Source: Novosphingobium sp. CECT 9465
Lineage (GTDB): Bacteria; Pseudomonadota; Alphaproteobacteria; Sphingomonadales; Sphingomonadaceae
Length of the DNA stretch: 64,000 bases
Reading direction: 5' to 3'
Assembly (NCBI RefSeq): GCF_920987055.1
Contig: NZ_CAKLBX010000001.1
Span: 2,652,501-2,716,500 of the forward strand
Shown here: positions 42,459 to 51,159 of the stretch, piece by piece
Layout of the letters: each line of letters begins with the position of its first letter
Position numbering within the stretch: the first letter of the stretch is position 1
The notes under the pieces: generated by a model
The model's input: only the letters and a program-made list of their open reading frames with translations
What the model was told of the DNA's origin: nothing
Databases searched by the model: none
Program-made: the position numbers and the translations under genes

Positions 42459-44857
42459 CCGCGCAACTGTGCACCCTGCTTGGCCGCCGCTGCAACCACC
42501 TTGTCGGCAATCGCCTTCAGCGCGGCCTCGTCATAGGACTTCTCGACCGGTTGCAGCGTTACCTCGATGGCCAGCGACTTCTGCCCCTCAGGCACACCGG
42601 CGCCCCGGAAATCGTCGAACACGCGCGCGGCCACGATATTGGCCTTGTCCGCACCTTTGACCGAGCGCAGCAGGTCACCCGCCGCCACATCGGCGGAAAC
42701 AAGGAAAGCAAAGTCGCGCGTCACAGCCTGCAACGGCGGCGGCGCAAAGTGCGGACGCGCAAAGCTGCCTGCGCCCTTCTTCGCCGGAATCCGGTCAAGG
42801 AACAGTTCGGCCACGACAACCGGGCCATCAATGTCGAAAGCCTTGGCGGTTGCCGGATGCAGCACTCCAAAGCGGGCCAGCACCGTCTTTGGCCCCAGCC
42901 GCAAAGTGGCAGACTGGCCCGGATGGAACTGCGCTCCCACCTCGCCCATCACTTGCAGGCTATCTACCGGCGCACCAGCTTCGGTCAGCAGCGCCAGCGC
43001 CTCGGCCTTCGCGTCGAACGCATTGAAGGCTTGCGCCTTGCCGGTGGCCCAACCGCGCGAGGCCTTGTCGCCTGCCAGCACCACGCCAAGGCTCAGCTTC
43101 TCGTCGCTCGCGCCATTGGCCCCGCGCAGATAGCGCCGCCCGATCTCGAACAGCCGCACCGATGATGCGCCGCGATCAAGGTTGCGCTTCACCGCCGCAA
43201 GCAATCCTGGCAGCAGCGAAGCCCGCATGACCTTGAGGTCTTCGGAAATCGGATTGGCGAGCGTCCACAGCGCTTCACCCTCGGCGAAGTGCGCGGCTTC
43301 CGCCTCAGGCAGGAACGACCACGTTATCGCCTCATGCAAACCCCGCGCAGCCGCTGCACGGCGCACACGGCGCTCCAGCATCTGCGCCGCCGTTGCGGTC
43401 GGCTTGGCCACACCATCTGCGCGTGGCAGCGGCGTGGATGGCACCGCGTCCAGCCCGTGCACGCGGATCACTTCCTCGACGATATCGGGCGCGCCATCGA
43501 CATCGGGCCGCCATGTCGGCACGGTCACATTCCAGCTTTTGGCCAAATCATCCGCAACATCAAAGCCGAGCGCTGCCAGAATGCGCTTCTGCTCCGCATC
43601 GGCCACGTCAATCCCGCCCAGCCGCCCGGCCAGCGCCGGATCATAGGCCACGCTTTTGCGCGTTACCGGAGGCTCGCCCGCGCGCACGACTTCCGACGCC
43701 TCGCCGCCGCAAATCTCAAGGATCAGGGCCGTCAGCAGATCCATGCCGGTATCGAGGAACGCCGGGTCAACCCCGCGCTCGAACCGTCCGCGCGCATCCG
43801 ATGCCAGCGCCAGTGCCTGTCCGGTCCGCGCAATCGACGGCGGATCGAAATAGGCCACTTCCAGCAGCACGTCGGTCGTCTCGTCGTCGCAGCCCGAATG
43901 CTCGCCGCCCATGATCCCGGCAATGTCGTGTACGCCTGAATCATCGGCGATCACCGTCATGAACGGTTCAAGCGCATATTCCTTGCCGTTGAGCGCCGTG
44001 ACCTTTTCGCCCGCCGCAGCCTTGCGCGCCACGACCGCGCCGGACAGCTTGGCCAGGTCATAGGCATGCGCCGGGCGGCCATAGCCAAGCATCACGAAGT
44101 TCGTGATATCCACCAATGCCGAAATCGGGCGCTGCCCCGCAGACTTCAGGAAATCCTGCATCCACTTCGGGCTAGGCCCGTTCTTCACGCCGCGAATAAC
44201 GCGGCCATGGAATGCCGGGCAACCATCGGCATCATCCGTGCGCACTTCCACCGGGCATGGGAAGCTGCCGGCCACAGGCGCCGCGTCAACCGGCTTCAAC
44301 ACGCCAAGGCCAGCCGCCGCCAGATCGCGCGCAATGCCGTAAACGCCCATGCAATCGGGCCGGTTCGGCGTGATCGCCACGTCGAACACCGGATCGGACC
44401 CGATGTAGTCGGCAAAGCTCTGTCCCACCGGCGCGTCTTCAGGCAGTTCAATGATGCCGTCATTATCTTCGCCCAGGCAAAGCTCACGCGTCGAACACAT
44501 CATGCCGCTGGATTCGACCCCGCGAATGGCGGAATTGCGCAGCACCATGCCATTGGCCGGAACCACCGCGCCAGCCAAGCCCAGTACACCGACCAGCCCT
44601 GCCCGCGCATTGGGCGCGCCGCACACCACCTGCAACGGCGCAGCCTCACCCACATCGACAGACAGCACCTGCAACTTGTCGGCCTGCGGATGCTTGTCCG
44701 CGCTCAGCACACGCGCCACACGGAACTGCGTCAGCGCGGCAGAGGCATCCTCGACGCCTTCGATTTCCAGACCCAGCGAGGTCAGCTTTTCAGCGATGGT
44801 GCGCGCGTCGGCCTTGGTATCGAGGACCGACTGCAACCACGAGAGCGAAAACTTCAC
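42455..44857 (-). CDS. pheT: Phenylalanyl-tRNA synthetase beta subunit
   Basis: An 800-residue PheT. It begins [17 protein letters not shown] (GTG start, GGAG 7 bases before), has the tRNA-binding OB domain ([20 protein letters not shown] and [13 protein letters not shown]), B3/B4 and B5 domains, and ends with the ferredoxin-like anticodon-binding domain ([20 protein letters not shown]). With PheS it forms the alpha2-beta2 enzyme that charges tRNA-Phe and edits Tyr. The start overlaps the pheS stop by 4 bases (GTGA). Confidence 0.97.
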   Translation of the reverse strand: MKFSLSWLQSVLDTKADARTIAEKLTSLGLEIEGVEDASAALTQFRVARVLSADKHPQADKLQVLSVDVGEAAPLQVVCGAPNARAGLVGVLGLAGAVVPANGMVLRNSAIRGVESSGMMCSTRELCLGEDNDGIIELPEDAPVGQSFADYIGSDPVFDVAITPNRPDCMGVYGIARDLAAAGLGVLKPVDAAPVAGSFPCPVEVRTDDADGCPAFHGRVIRGVKNGPSPKWMQDFLKSAGQRPISALVDITNFVMLGYGRPAHAYDLAKLSGAVVARKAAAGEKVTALNGKEYALEPFMTVIADDSGVHDIAGIMGGEHSGCDDETTDVLLEVAYFDPPSIARTGQALALASDARGRFERGVDPAFLDTGMDLLTALILEICGGEASEVVRAGEPPVTRKSVAYDPALAGRLGGIDVADAEQKRILAALGFDVADDLAKSWNVTVPTWRPDVDGAPDIVEEVIRVHGLDAVPSTPLPRADGVAKPTATAAQMLERRVRRAAAARGLHEAITWSFLPEAEAAHFAEGEALWTLANPISEDLKVMRASLLPGLLAAVKRNLDRGASSVRLFEIGRRYLRGANGASDEKLSLGVVLAGDKASRGWATGKAQAFNAFDAKAEALALLTEAGAPVDSLQVMGEVGAQFHPGQSATLRLGPKTVLARFGVLHPATAKAFDIDGPVVVAELFLDRIPAKKGAGSFARPHFAPPPLQAVTRDFAFLVSADVAAGDLLRSVKGADKANIVAARVFDDFRGAGVPEGQKSLAIEVTLQPVEKSYDEAALKAIADKVVAAAAKQGAQLRG

Positions 44858-45954
44858 GAACGTACTCCAACACCGCCGGAAAGGGTCGGCACGTCCAGCG
44901 CGCCGAAACCATAGTGGCCCAGCCACCGCGCATCGCCATCGAAGAAGGCGCGCAGATCGTCGAGGCCGTATTTCAGCATCGCCAGCCGGTCGACGCCGGT
45001 GCCGAAGGCAAAGCCCTGCCATTCATCGGGATCAAGCCCGCCGAACGCGATGACCTTGCGGTTGACCATGCCGGAGCCGAGAACCTCCATCCAGCCGCCG
45101 TCAGCCGCATCGCCGCTGCCGCCAACCACGCGCTTGCCGTTTATCAGCGTATAGCCAACGTCCACTTCAACCGACGGTTCGGTGAACGGGAAGTAGCTGG
45201 GGCGCAGACGCAGCACGATGTCCTCACGCTCGAAGAACGCTTTGAGGAATGTCTCAAGCGTCCATTTCAGATGGCCAAGGTGAATGCCCTTGTCGATCAC
45301 CAGACCTTCGATCTGGTGGAACATCGGCGTATGCGTTGCGTCCGAATCCGAACGATAAACCCGGCCCGGCGCGATGATCCGCAAAGGCGCGCCTTCTTTC
45401 AGCATCGTGCGGATCTGCACCGGCGAAGTGTGCGTGCGCAGCAACATCGAGCGGCCTTCTGCGTCCTTGTCCGGGAAATAGAACGTATCGTGCATCGCCC
45501 GCGCCGGATGGGTTTCGGGCATGTTGAGCGCGGTGAAGTTGTGCCAATCGTCCTCGATCTCCGGCCCGCTGGCCACGGCAAAGCCCATATCGGCAAAGAT
45601 TTCGGCAAGTTCGTCCATCACCTGGCTAACCGGATGGATCGAACCTTTGGGCATTTCCGGCGCAGGCAGGGACAGATCGACCGTCTCCGCCGCCAGTCGC
45701 GCTTCCAAAGCCGCGCCTTCCAGCACCGCCTTGCGTGACGCCAGCGCCGAAGTCACGGCCTCGCGCACGGCCTGGATTTTCGGGCCTTCGCTGGTGCGCT
45801 GTTCAGGCGTCATCCCGCCCAGGGACTTGAGGAGCGCGCTCACCCATCCCTGTTTGCCCAGCGCCGCCACGCGGATCGCTTCTACCGCATCGGGCGTGGC
45901 TGCATCGGCAATGGCGCCAAGGGTTTCTGCCTGCTTTTGATCGAGCTGTTCCAT
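44854..45954 (-). CDS. pheS: Phenylalanyl-tRNA synthetase alpha subunit
   Basis: A 366-residue class II synthetase catalytic subunit. After an N-terminal coiled coil ([18 protein letters not shown]) come motif 2 residues around [15 protein letters not shown] and [20 protein letters not shown], the phenylalanine pocket region [14 protein letters not shown], and motif 3 [17 protein letters not shown]. The start at 45954 is the family start. It lies upstream of pheT; I see no pheS leader peptide within the preceding 46 bases. Confidence 0.97.
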   Translation of the reverse strand: MEQLDQKQAETLGAIADAATPDAVEAIRVAALGKQGWVSALLKSLGGMTPEQRTSEGPKIQAVREAVTSALASRKAVLEGAALEARLAAETVDLSLPAPEMPKGSIHPVSQVMDELAEIFADMGFAVASGPEIEDDWHNFTALNMPETHPARAMHDTFYFPDKDAEGRSMLLRTHTSPVQIRTMLKEGAPLRIIAPGRVYRSDSDATHTPMFHQIEGLVIDKGIHLGHLKWTLETFLKAFFEREDIVLRLRPSYFPFTEPSVEVDVGYTLINGKRVVGGSGDAADGGWMEVLGSGMVNRKVIAFGGLDPDEWQGFAFGTGVDRLAMLKYGLDDLRAFFDGDARWLGHYGFGALDVPTLSGGVGVRS

Positions 45955-46000
45955 GCGCGAAGCCGCTAGCGGCAAATGCGACAAAATCAAAGTGGGGAGT

Positions 46001-46885
46001 TCACCCGGCAGCCGGTGCGTGAAGCGCCTGAACAGCGCTGCCCATGAATTCCTGGCGCGCCCGCATCACCGCTTCCAGCACCGGCTTGGGCCGCGCGGCA
46101 TATTCGCTTGGGCTGGTGCCCATAAAGCGGTGAAAGTCGCGCACGAACTGCGCCTGATCGTGATAATGGCTGTCGATCGCCCCGATCCAGTGCAGCGACG
46201 GATCGAGCATGTATTGCACCAGACTGCGCATGAAGCGCTGGCGGCGCAGCAGCAAGCGTGGCGTGAAGCCGAAATGCTTGCGGCAGATGCGTTCAAGGGT
46301 GTGTGCCGGAAGCCGCGACGCTTCGGCCATTTCCGCTACGCTGGAAACGTCAGGCTCGATCAATGCGGCATGGCAGGCCAAAATCCGCGGATCGTCTTCC
46401 CGATTATCGCGCGAGAGTGCCCGCACAAAGAATGCCATGATCCGCTCAAGCTCGGCCATCTCATCCGTACCATCGCCGAACACGCAATCGGATAACTCTC
46501 TGAACAAGGAGAGGAAGGGGTGGTCATCAACCGAATATATCCGGTCTGCATGAAAGTTGGCAGGGACGTTCACGAACCGCGCCCAGCCGAGCGGCAGGAT
46601 GCCGATGCCCCATATGCGGGTCGTTCCCACGGTGAAACGCAATGTGGTGCTGGTCGGCCCGGTTACATTGGCGCGAACGCCGCCGGACTGGGGCAGCCCG
46701 GCCAATTGCGAATCAGGCAAGTCACCCTGATAAGCCCTGAAATTTGCCCATTCAGGATGCAGATAATCGGTCACGCGGCCTGCCGCGTCCCCGGTCACAT
46801 CCAGTTCGGTCAGGTAGAATGTTGTAAAATAACGATTCAATGGCTCTGGGGGTCGATGAAATCGAACCCGGACCGTACAGTCCAC
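46001..46885 (-). CDS. AraC-family transcriptional regulator
   Basis: A 294-residue regulator. The C-terminal ~110 residues hold two helix-turn-helix units: [20 protein letters not shown] with [19 protein letters not shown], then [23 protein letters not shown], the classic AraC signature. The N-terminal ~170 residues are a sensor-like domain ([19 protein letters not shown]). A GTG at 46885 or TTG at 46891 is the likely start. It lies between rplT and pheS with no obvious target operon. The ligand is unknown. Confidence 0.88.
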   Translation of the reverse strand: MDCTVRVRFHRPPEPLNRYFTTFYLTELDVTGDAAGRVTDYLHPEWANFRAYQGDLPDSQLAGLPQSGGVRANVTGPTSTTLRFTVGTTRIWGIGILPLGWARFVNVPANFHADRIYSVDDHPFLSLFRELSDCVFGDGTDEMAELERIMAFFVRALSRDNREDDPRILACHAALIEPDVSSVAEMAEASRLPAHTLERICRKHFGFTPRLLLRRQRFMRSLVQYMLDPSLHWIGAIDSHYHDQAQFVRDFHRFMGTSPSEYAARPKPVLEAVMRARQEFMGSAVQALHAPAAG

Positions 46886-46985
46886 CGACAAGATTGCGCA
46901 CCCCTGTTTTATAGCCGGACCTGTTTGGATTTCATTCAGGCCCGGCAGTTGCGCAAAGTGCAGGGCGCAGACGCGGTGCGCAACG

Positions 46986-47026
46986 AAAAAGAGGGGGCAA
47001 GCTCTTGCCGAGCCTGCCCCCTCTTC
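46986..47026 (-). terminator. Rho-independent terminator of rpmI-rplT
   Basis: On the minus strand GAGGGGGCAGGCTC pairs with GAGCTTGCCCCCTC (one mismatch/bulge), followed by TTTTTCG. It lies 22 bases after the rplT stop and about 100 bases before the AraC-type gene. Confidence 0.88.
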
Positions 47027-47048
47027 CTGTGTACTGCGATCGACGGGA

Positions 47049-47411
47049 TCAGGCGGCCGGAAGGGCTGCCTTGGCCTGTGCGATAACCGCGGTGAAGATG
47101 GCACCTTCGTTCATGGCGAGGTCGGCCATCGTCTTGCGGTCCAGTTCAAGCCCGGCCAGCTTGGTGCCGTGGATGAACTGCGAATAGGTGAGGCCTTCTT
47201 CGCGGACAGCAGCATTAATGCGCTGAATCCACAAGGCGCGGAAGCTGCGCTTCTTTACCTTGCGATCGCGATAGGCATATTGCCCGGCCTTTTCAACGGC
47301 CTGGCGGGCGACGCGGATGGTGTTCTTGCGACGGCCACGATAGCCCTTCGCCTGATCCAGAATCCGCTTGTGCTTTGCACGTGTGGTTACACCACGCTTG
47401 ATACGGCTCAT
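47049..47411 (-). CDS. rplT: 50S ribosomal protein L20
   Basis: A 120-residue L20: [20 protein letters not shown] at the start, [19 protein letters not shown], and the conserved [20 protein letters not shown]. The Lys/Arg-rich N-terminal half binds 23S rRNA. It follows rpmI with a 13-base gap. infC, often upstream, is not here; metA is on the same strand beyond rpmI. Confidence 0.98.
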   Translation of the reverse strand: MSRIKRGVTTRAKHKRILDQAKGYRGRRKNTIRVARQAVEKAGQYAYRDRKVKKRSFRALWIQRINAAVREEGLTYSQFIHGTKLAGLELDRKTMADLAMNEGAIFTAVIAQAKAALPAA

Positions 47412-47424
47412 AAGTCAGCGCTCC

Positions 47425-47628
47425 TCAGTTCAGCCCGTAGGGCGCCCACTTCTTGATCGTCCGCGCATCGGCATCGGAGATCACGTCAGTGCCGCGGTTC
47501 TGGCGGATGTACTTGGCGTTATGGCTCATCAGGCGGTGGCGCTTGCCAGCCACACCGTGCTTCACCTTGCCGGTGGCGGTGAGCTTGAAGCGCTTTTTCA
47601 CGCCGCTCTTCGTCTTCATCTTGGGCAT
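47425..47628 (-). CDS. rpmI: 50S ribosomal protein L35
   Basis: A 67-residue L35: [20 protein letters not shown], then [20 protein letters not shown], ending KKWAPYGLN. The start at 47628 follows a GGAGAC-like site. It forms the rpmI-rplT pair typical of bacteria. A 39-residue upstream in-frame extension is not plausible as ribosomal protein sequence. Confidence 0.98.
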   Translation of the reverse strand: MPKMKTKSGVKKRFKLTATGKVKHGVAGKRHRLMSHNAKYIRQNRGTDVISDADARTIKKWAPYGLN

Positions 47629-47754
47629 TTTCGTCTCCTGATTACGACGCGTCCGATCCGCCTTGGCAGCCCTTGTGGCCAGGCCGATCATCGAATCCGT
47701 GTCGGTTGAACGGGGGCCGTTAGGTGAAGCGCGGCCCAAAGGCAAGCAGAGTCA

Positions 47755-48660
47755 TCATGTTCCGATGTCCGCCAGATCGAATGCGGTGGTCTGATAAGCC
47801 TCGTTGATCCAGTTGCCGAACAGCAGATGGCCGTGCCCGCGCCAGGTGTTGGCGGGCTGGGCCTGTGGATCGTCGCCCGGAAAATAGTGGCGCGGCAGAT
47901 AACCCGCCTCGTCGCGCGCATATTCGCCCGCCAGCGTCAGCGTGTCATATTCCAGGTGATTGAACATGTGCAGCGTACGCTGCGCCGGATCATCGATCAG
48001 GCACAGGCCGGTTTCCGGGCTTTCCGCCAGCACACTCAGGCCCCGGCCTTCGGGCAGGTCCTCGCGGCGCACTTCGCTCCAGCGCGAAACGGGTACATCG
48101 AACACATCAGGCAATCCGCGCATCCACGGATTGGCGGGTGCCCGGTTCAGGTGCCGGAACACACCCGATGCCTTGGTCGGCAATTCGTGCTTTTCCACGC
48201 CATGGAAGTGGTGCAGCGCTGCCATCGCGCCCCAGCACACGGTCAGCGTACGGTGAACGTGCGTCTGCGACCAATCGAGGATACGGCGCAATTCGTCCCA
48301 GTAGGTCACGTCCTCGAACGCCATTGTCTCGACAGGCGCGCCGGTGACGATCAGGCCGTCGAACTTCTCGACCTTCACATCTTCCCACGGGCGATAGAAC
48401 GAGGCGATGTGTCCGGCGGACGTGGTCTTGCTGACGTGATCGGAAATCCGCACCAGTTCGAGATCGACCTGCAACGGTGTTGCCCCCAGCAACCGGGCGA
48501 TCTGCGTTTCGGTGGTGATCTTGTCTGGCATCAGGTTGAGCAGCGCGATGCGGATCGGCCGGATATCCTGCCGCGCGGCTTCGGTTTCGCTCATCACGAT
48601 CACGCCCTCGGCTTCCAGCGTACGGCGGGCGGGGAGATTGTCGGCAATCCTGATTGGCAC
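47755..48660 (-). CDS. metA: Homoserine O-acyltransferase MetA, predicted acetyl-CoA type
   Basis: A 301-residue MetA that activates homoserine for methionine synthesis. It has the catalytic Cys142 in TVCWGAMAALHH, His region MFNHLEYDT, and ALLNLMPDKITTETQIARLLG near the N-terminus. Residue 111 in TGAPVE is Glu; published mutational work on MetA shows Glu111 selects acetyl-CoA and Gly111 selects succinyl-CoA, so this copy should make O-acetylhomoserine. The start is a GTG at 48660. A SAM-I-like riboswitch precedes it. Confidence 0.94.
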   Translation of the reverse strand: MPIRIADNLPARRTLEAEGVIVMSETEAARQDIRPIRIALLNLMPDKITTETQIARLLGATPLQVDLELVRISDHVSKTTSAGHIASFYRPWEDVKVEKFDGLIVTGAPVETMAFEDVTYWDELRRILDWSQTHVHRTLTVCWGAMAALHHFHGVEKHELPTKASGVFRHLNRAPANPWMRGLPDVFDVPVSRWSEVRREDLPEGRGLSVLAESPETGLCLIDDPAQRTLHMFNHLEYDTLTLAGEYARDEAGYLPRHYFPGDDPQAQPANTWRGHGHLLFGNWINEAYQTTAFDLADIGT

Positions 48661-48673
48661 TCTGCGCGTCTTT

Positions 48674-48701
48674 CTCTTGTGATCTGGCTCTTATGATCTG
48701 G
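48674..48701 (-). repeat. Tandem 14-base repeat in the metA leader
   Basis: Two adjacent copies of CCAGATCAyAAGAG (one mismatch) end 14 bases before the metA GTG, between the riboswitch aptamer and the start codon. They could form part of the expression platform or a translation-control site. Confidence 0.6.
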
Positions 48702-48745
48702 CCAGGAAGACGCTCGCGCCTGTGTCCGTTTCGTTGCCCGATCGG

Positions 48746-48835
48746 CCACATCCTTGTTCCAGTCACCTGGTTCAAGCACCACCTTGCCCGGAACGGCAGG
48801 TTGGCGTTGGAGCGTCACCCCAACTCTCGATGTAA
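48746..48835 (-). ncRNA. SAM-I-like riboswitch upstream of metA
   Basis: On the minus strand ACATC and GATGT form a closing P1 stem. Inside are GAGAGTTGG...TCCAAC (short P2), CAACCTGCC-GTTCCG-GGCAAGGTG, which is the SAM-I family P3 with its CAACC...AAGGTG core, and a P4 CCAGGTGACTGG with a GNRA loop. The distance to metA is about 86 bases. P2 is shorter than in canonical SAM-I, as in the SAM-I/IV variant group. It likely lowers MetA synthesis when S-adenosylmethionine is high. Confidence 0.65.
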
Positions 48836-48942
48836 GAAGCAATCTAGGGGGGATCGGGCCGCGATGCAACAGGCCGAACGAGGCTGACGCATCACCAGTT
48901 ATGAAATGCTCCCTTGATATTGCGAACGCATCGCATTAGTAG

Positions 48943-48957
48943 TGCGAATCACTGGCA
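48943..48957. promoter_or_regulatory. Candidate Fur/Mur box before bfd
   Basis: TGCGAATCACTGGCA resembles the alphaproteobacterial iron-regulator palindrome TGC-AAT-n-ATT-GCA and lies 26 bases before the bfd ATG. TGCGA/TCGCA repeats continue upstream to 48921. Repression or activation by iron would suit bfd-bfr. Confidence 0.4.
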
Positions 48958-48983
48958 ACAAGCCTTGGATGGAATCGACGGCA

Positions 48984-49160
48984 ATGTTCATCTGCATCTG
49001 CAATGCCATTCGCGAAAAAGACATCCGCGCCACCGCGCGCTGCCATGCGGGCACTGCCGAAGACGTTTATGGTCGGCTGGGTTTCAAGCCGCAGTGCCGC
49101 CAGTGCCTCGAAGATGCCGAAGACGTGATTGCCGACGAGCGCGCCTGCTCTTTCGCCTGA
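48984..49160 (+). CDS. bfd: Bacterioferritin-associated ferredoxin
   Basis: A 58-residue [2Fe-2S] protein: CIC near the start (MFICICNAIREKDIR) and CRQC near the end (KPQCRQCLEDAED), the four BFD/NifU-like cluster ligands. Bfd reduces the haem of bacterioferritin so iron can be released. bfr lies 129 bases downstream. The ATG at 48984 matches the family start; an in-frame ATG upstream would lack the typical beginning. Confidence 0.93.
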   Translation: MFICICNAIREKDIRATARCHAGTAEDVYGRLGFKPQCRQCLEDAEDVIADERACSFA

Positions 49161-49211
49161 CCGACCCGCAGACGCCGACCTTTTTCCCGTCACGGAACAC
49201 CCCTTGGCCGG

Positions 49212-49226
49212 TGCGAGTCGTTCGCG
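49212..49226. promoter_or_regulatory. Second candidate Fur-like palindrome before bfr
   Basis: TGCGAGTCGTTCGCG is near-palindromic and resembles the site before bfd. It lies 64 bases before the bfr ATG in the 129-base bfd-bfr gap, so bfr may also have its own iron-responsive promoter. Confidence 0.3.
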
Positions 49227-49289
49227 CTTGGCCCTGCCGTTTCCTGCGCGTAGAATCCTGAAAACCATTTCCGAAAAAGGATCCGCGCC

Positions 49290-49769
49290 ATGAAGGGCGA
49301 CGCCACGGTCATCGAATTCCTCAACAAGGCCCTGCTCAACGAGCTGACCGCAATCAACCAGTACTGGCTGCACTATCGCATGCTCGCCAACTGGGGCGTG
49401 AAAAAACTGGCGGAATACGAACGCCACGAATCGATCGACGAGATGAAGCATGCCGACCTTCTGGCCGATCGCATCCTGTTCCTTGATGGCCTGCCCAACT
49501 TCCAGGCGCTTGGCCGCTTGCGCGTCGGCGAAAATGTCGAGGAAATCCTCAAGGCCGACCTTGCGCTCGAAATGGACGCCCTCCCGCTGCTGCGCGATGC
49601 CATCGCCCATTGCGAAACCGTGCGCGATTATGTCAGCCGCGACTTGTTCCAGAAAATCCTCGAAAGCGAGGAAGAGCATGTCGACGTGATCGAAAAGCAG
49701 TTCGACATGATCAAGCGCATGGGGCTGGAAAACTATATCCAGCTCAACAGCGAAGCAGCAGAGGCCTGA
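49290..49769 (+). CDS. bfr: Bacterioferritin
   Basis: A 159-residue four-helix ferritin. Ferroxidase ligands are visible in LLNELTAINQYWLHY (Glu18), HESIDEMKHADLLADRI (Glu51, His54) and ILESEEEHVDVIEKQ (Glu127, His130); Met52 in DEMKHAD is the haem ligand that separates Bfr from plain ferritin. It would form a 24-mer iron store. A ribosome site AAAAGGAT precedes the ATG. It pairs with bfd upstream. Confidence 0.96.
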   Translation: MKGDATVIEFLNKALLNELTAINQYWLHYRMLANWGVKKLAEYERHESIDEMKHADLLADRILFLDGLPNFQALGRLRVGENVEEILKADLALEMDALPLLRDAIAHCETVRDYVSRDLFQKILESEEEHVDVIEKQFDMIKRMGLENYIQLNSEAAEA

Positions 49770-49792
49770 ATCGGAATGACTTTCATTTGAAT

Positions 49793-49874
49793 CGTCATTG
49801 CGAAGGGCAAAGCCCTGCGGCAATCCAGAGTTCCACGTACCGCCTTGGATTGCCGCGCTTCGCTCGCAATGACG
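49793..49874. repeat. Dispersed palindromic repeat, copy 1
   Basis: CGTCATTGCGAAGGGCAAAG opens the unit and GCTCGCAATGACG closes it; inside, GCAATCCAGAG faces TTGGATTGC. The long hairpin structure and position in an intergenic gap after bfr match a REP-like element; a second copy lies at 60856-60949. Confidence 0.75.
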
Positions 49875-49907
49875 AAATGCGTTGGGCCAATGTCGTCAGC
49901 TGATGCT

Positions 49908-50471
49908 TCACGCGCTGCCGGTCTGACCAACAAGGTGCGAGGGGTCGATCCCCTCGCGCTTCCAGGCGGTAGTCCAGCGGCGGCCCGTAGGCGTGTCAAA
50001 CAGCACATCGGGACGCCCTTGCGCCGCATACCAGCCATGGCGGCGCATCTCACCTTCAAGCTGCCCTGCGCCCCACCCGGCATAGCCCAGCGCTATCAGG
50101 AACTTCGATGGCCCGCGCCCTTCGGCAATGGCGCGCAGCACGTCGAGCGATGCGGATAGCTGGCACAGCGGGTTGACCGCAACACTGCCTTCCCCGCCCC
50201 AGTCATCGGAATGAAGCACGAAACCGCGGGCCGTTTCCACCGGCCCGCCGTTCAGCACAGGCACATCGGGCGCCACGCCCGGATCAATGCCGATGTCCTC
50301 CAGCAATCCGTGGAAGGTGATGCCATCGCGCACCTGCCCCACGCCGATGCCCAGCGCGCCGTGTTCGTCATGGACACACATCGCGATCACCGCGTGGTCG
50401 AACCGCGGATCACCCATTCCGGGCATGGCCAGCAGGAACCGGCCGCCAAGATATTCTGCTTCGCTCATCAT
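49908..50471 (-). CDS. YqgE/AlgH family protein
   Basis: A 187-residue DUF179 protein: YLGGRFLLAMPGMGDPRFDHAV, VLNGGPVETARGFVLHS, FLIALGYAGWGAGQLEGEM and WYAAQGRPDVLFDTP are all family hallmarks. The family is conserved in proteobacteria and was linked to alginate regulation in Pseudomonas, but its biochemical function is not established. It is convergent with bfr across the palindromic repeat. ATG at 50471 or 50468 may start it. Confidence 0.92.
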   Translation of the reverse strand: MMSEAEYLGGRFLLAMPGMGDPRFDHAVIAMCVHDEHGALGIGVGQVRDGITFHGLLEDIGIDPGVAPDVPVLNGGPVETARGFVLHSDDWGGEGSVAVNPLCQLSASLDVLRAIAEGRGPSKFLIALGYAGWGAGQLEGEMRRHGWYAAQGRPDVLFDTPTGRRWTTAWKREGIDPSHLVGQTGSA

Positions 50472-50598
50472 GGTAAAAGATAGGCGCGAACTGTCGGGGT
50501 TGCGAGTCTGCGGCGGTCATTTGATTCACGTCAATTTATATTATGGTTATCTAATTTACAGCATTGCCAGGCCCGCCGGTTCGCCAAGGACAACCTTT

Positions 50599-50787
50599 AT
50601 GTTTCGCATGATGATGATCCTGCATTCGGTGATTGCCACCACGTTGATGGGCATGGCCATCACAGCCGTTCTGGCCGCCGGGATGGTCGGGATCCGGCCA
50701 ATCGTGATGGCTGCGGCTGTCGGCTTTGCACTTTCGATCCCCGCAAGCTGGCTGGTTGCCCGCCAGATCACTAAACTCAAGACATGA
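50599..50787 (+). CDS. Small two-helix membrane protein
   Basis: A 62-residue protein beginning MFRMMMILHSVIATTLMG, with two hydrophobic stretches (ATTLMGMAITAVLAAGMVGI and PIVMAAAVGFALSIPASWLV) separated by a short turn, and a basic end KLKT. AAGGA lies 8 bases before the ATG. Its stop overlaps the ATG of the AhpD-like gene (ATGA), so they are one unit. I do not recognise a function; small proteins of this form are common beside AhpD-like genes in this lineage. Confidence 0.7.
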   Translation: MFRMMMILHSVIATTLMGMAITAVLAAGMVGIRPIVMAAAVGFALSIPASWLVARQITKLKT

Positions 50788-51155
50788 AGGCTGATGCCAT
50801 GAACAAGGACTGGCCGCAGATGGCCCGCGACCTTACAGGCGCGATCAAGGAAGTGCGTCTTGGCTCGCCAGACGTAATGAAGGCATTCTCGGCAATGGCA
50901 CAGGCTGCCACCAGGCCCGGTGCGCTGGACGCCAGAACGAAGGAGCTTGTTGCGCTGGCCATTGCCGTGGCCATCCGCTGCGATGGCTGTATCGCATTCC
51001 ATGCAAAGGCCGCGCTTGAACAAGGCGCCTCGCGCGATGAAGTGATGGAAACCATGGGCATGGCGCTGTACATGGGTGCCGGGCCAAGCCTGATGTATGC
51101 CGCGCAAGCGGTCGAAGCCTATGATCAGTTCGCCGCCGCGAACGGCTCAGGGTGA
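50784..51155 (+). CDS. Carboxymuconolactone decarboxylase/AhpD-like protein
   Basis: A 123-residue all-helical protein with the AhpD active-site pattern CDGCIAFH (Cys-x-x-Cys-x-x-x-His), preceded by TKELVALAIAVAIR and followed by GASRDEVMETMGMAL. Such proteins have peroxidase or disulfide-reductase activity. ATG 50784 overlaps the small membrane protein gene, and ATG 50799 (behind GAAGG) is an alternative. It is convergent with glnD, 4 bases apart. No partner peroxiredoxin is adjacent. Confidence 0.88.
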   Translation: MKADAMNKDWPQMARDLTGAIKEVRLGSPDVMKAFSAMAQAATRPGALDARTKELVALAIAVAIRCDGCIAFHAKAALEQGASRDEVMETMGMALYMGAGPSLMYAAQAVEAYDQFAAANGSG

Positions 51156-51159
51156 GCGA

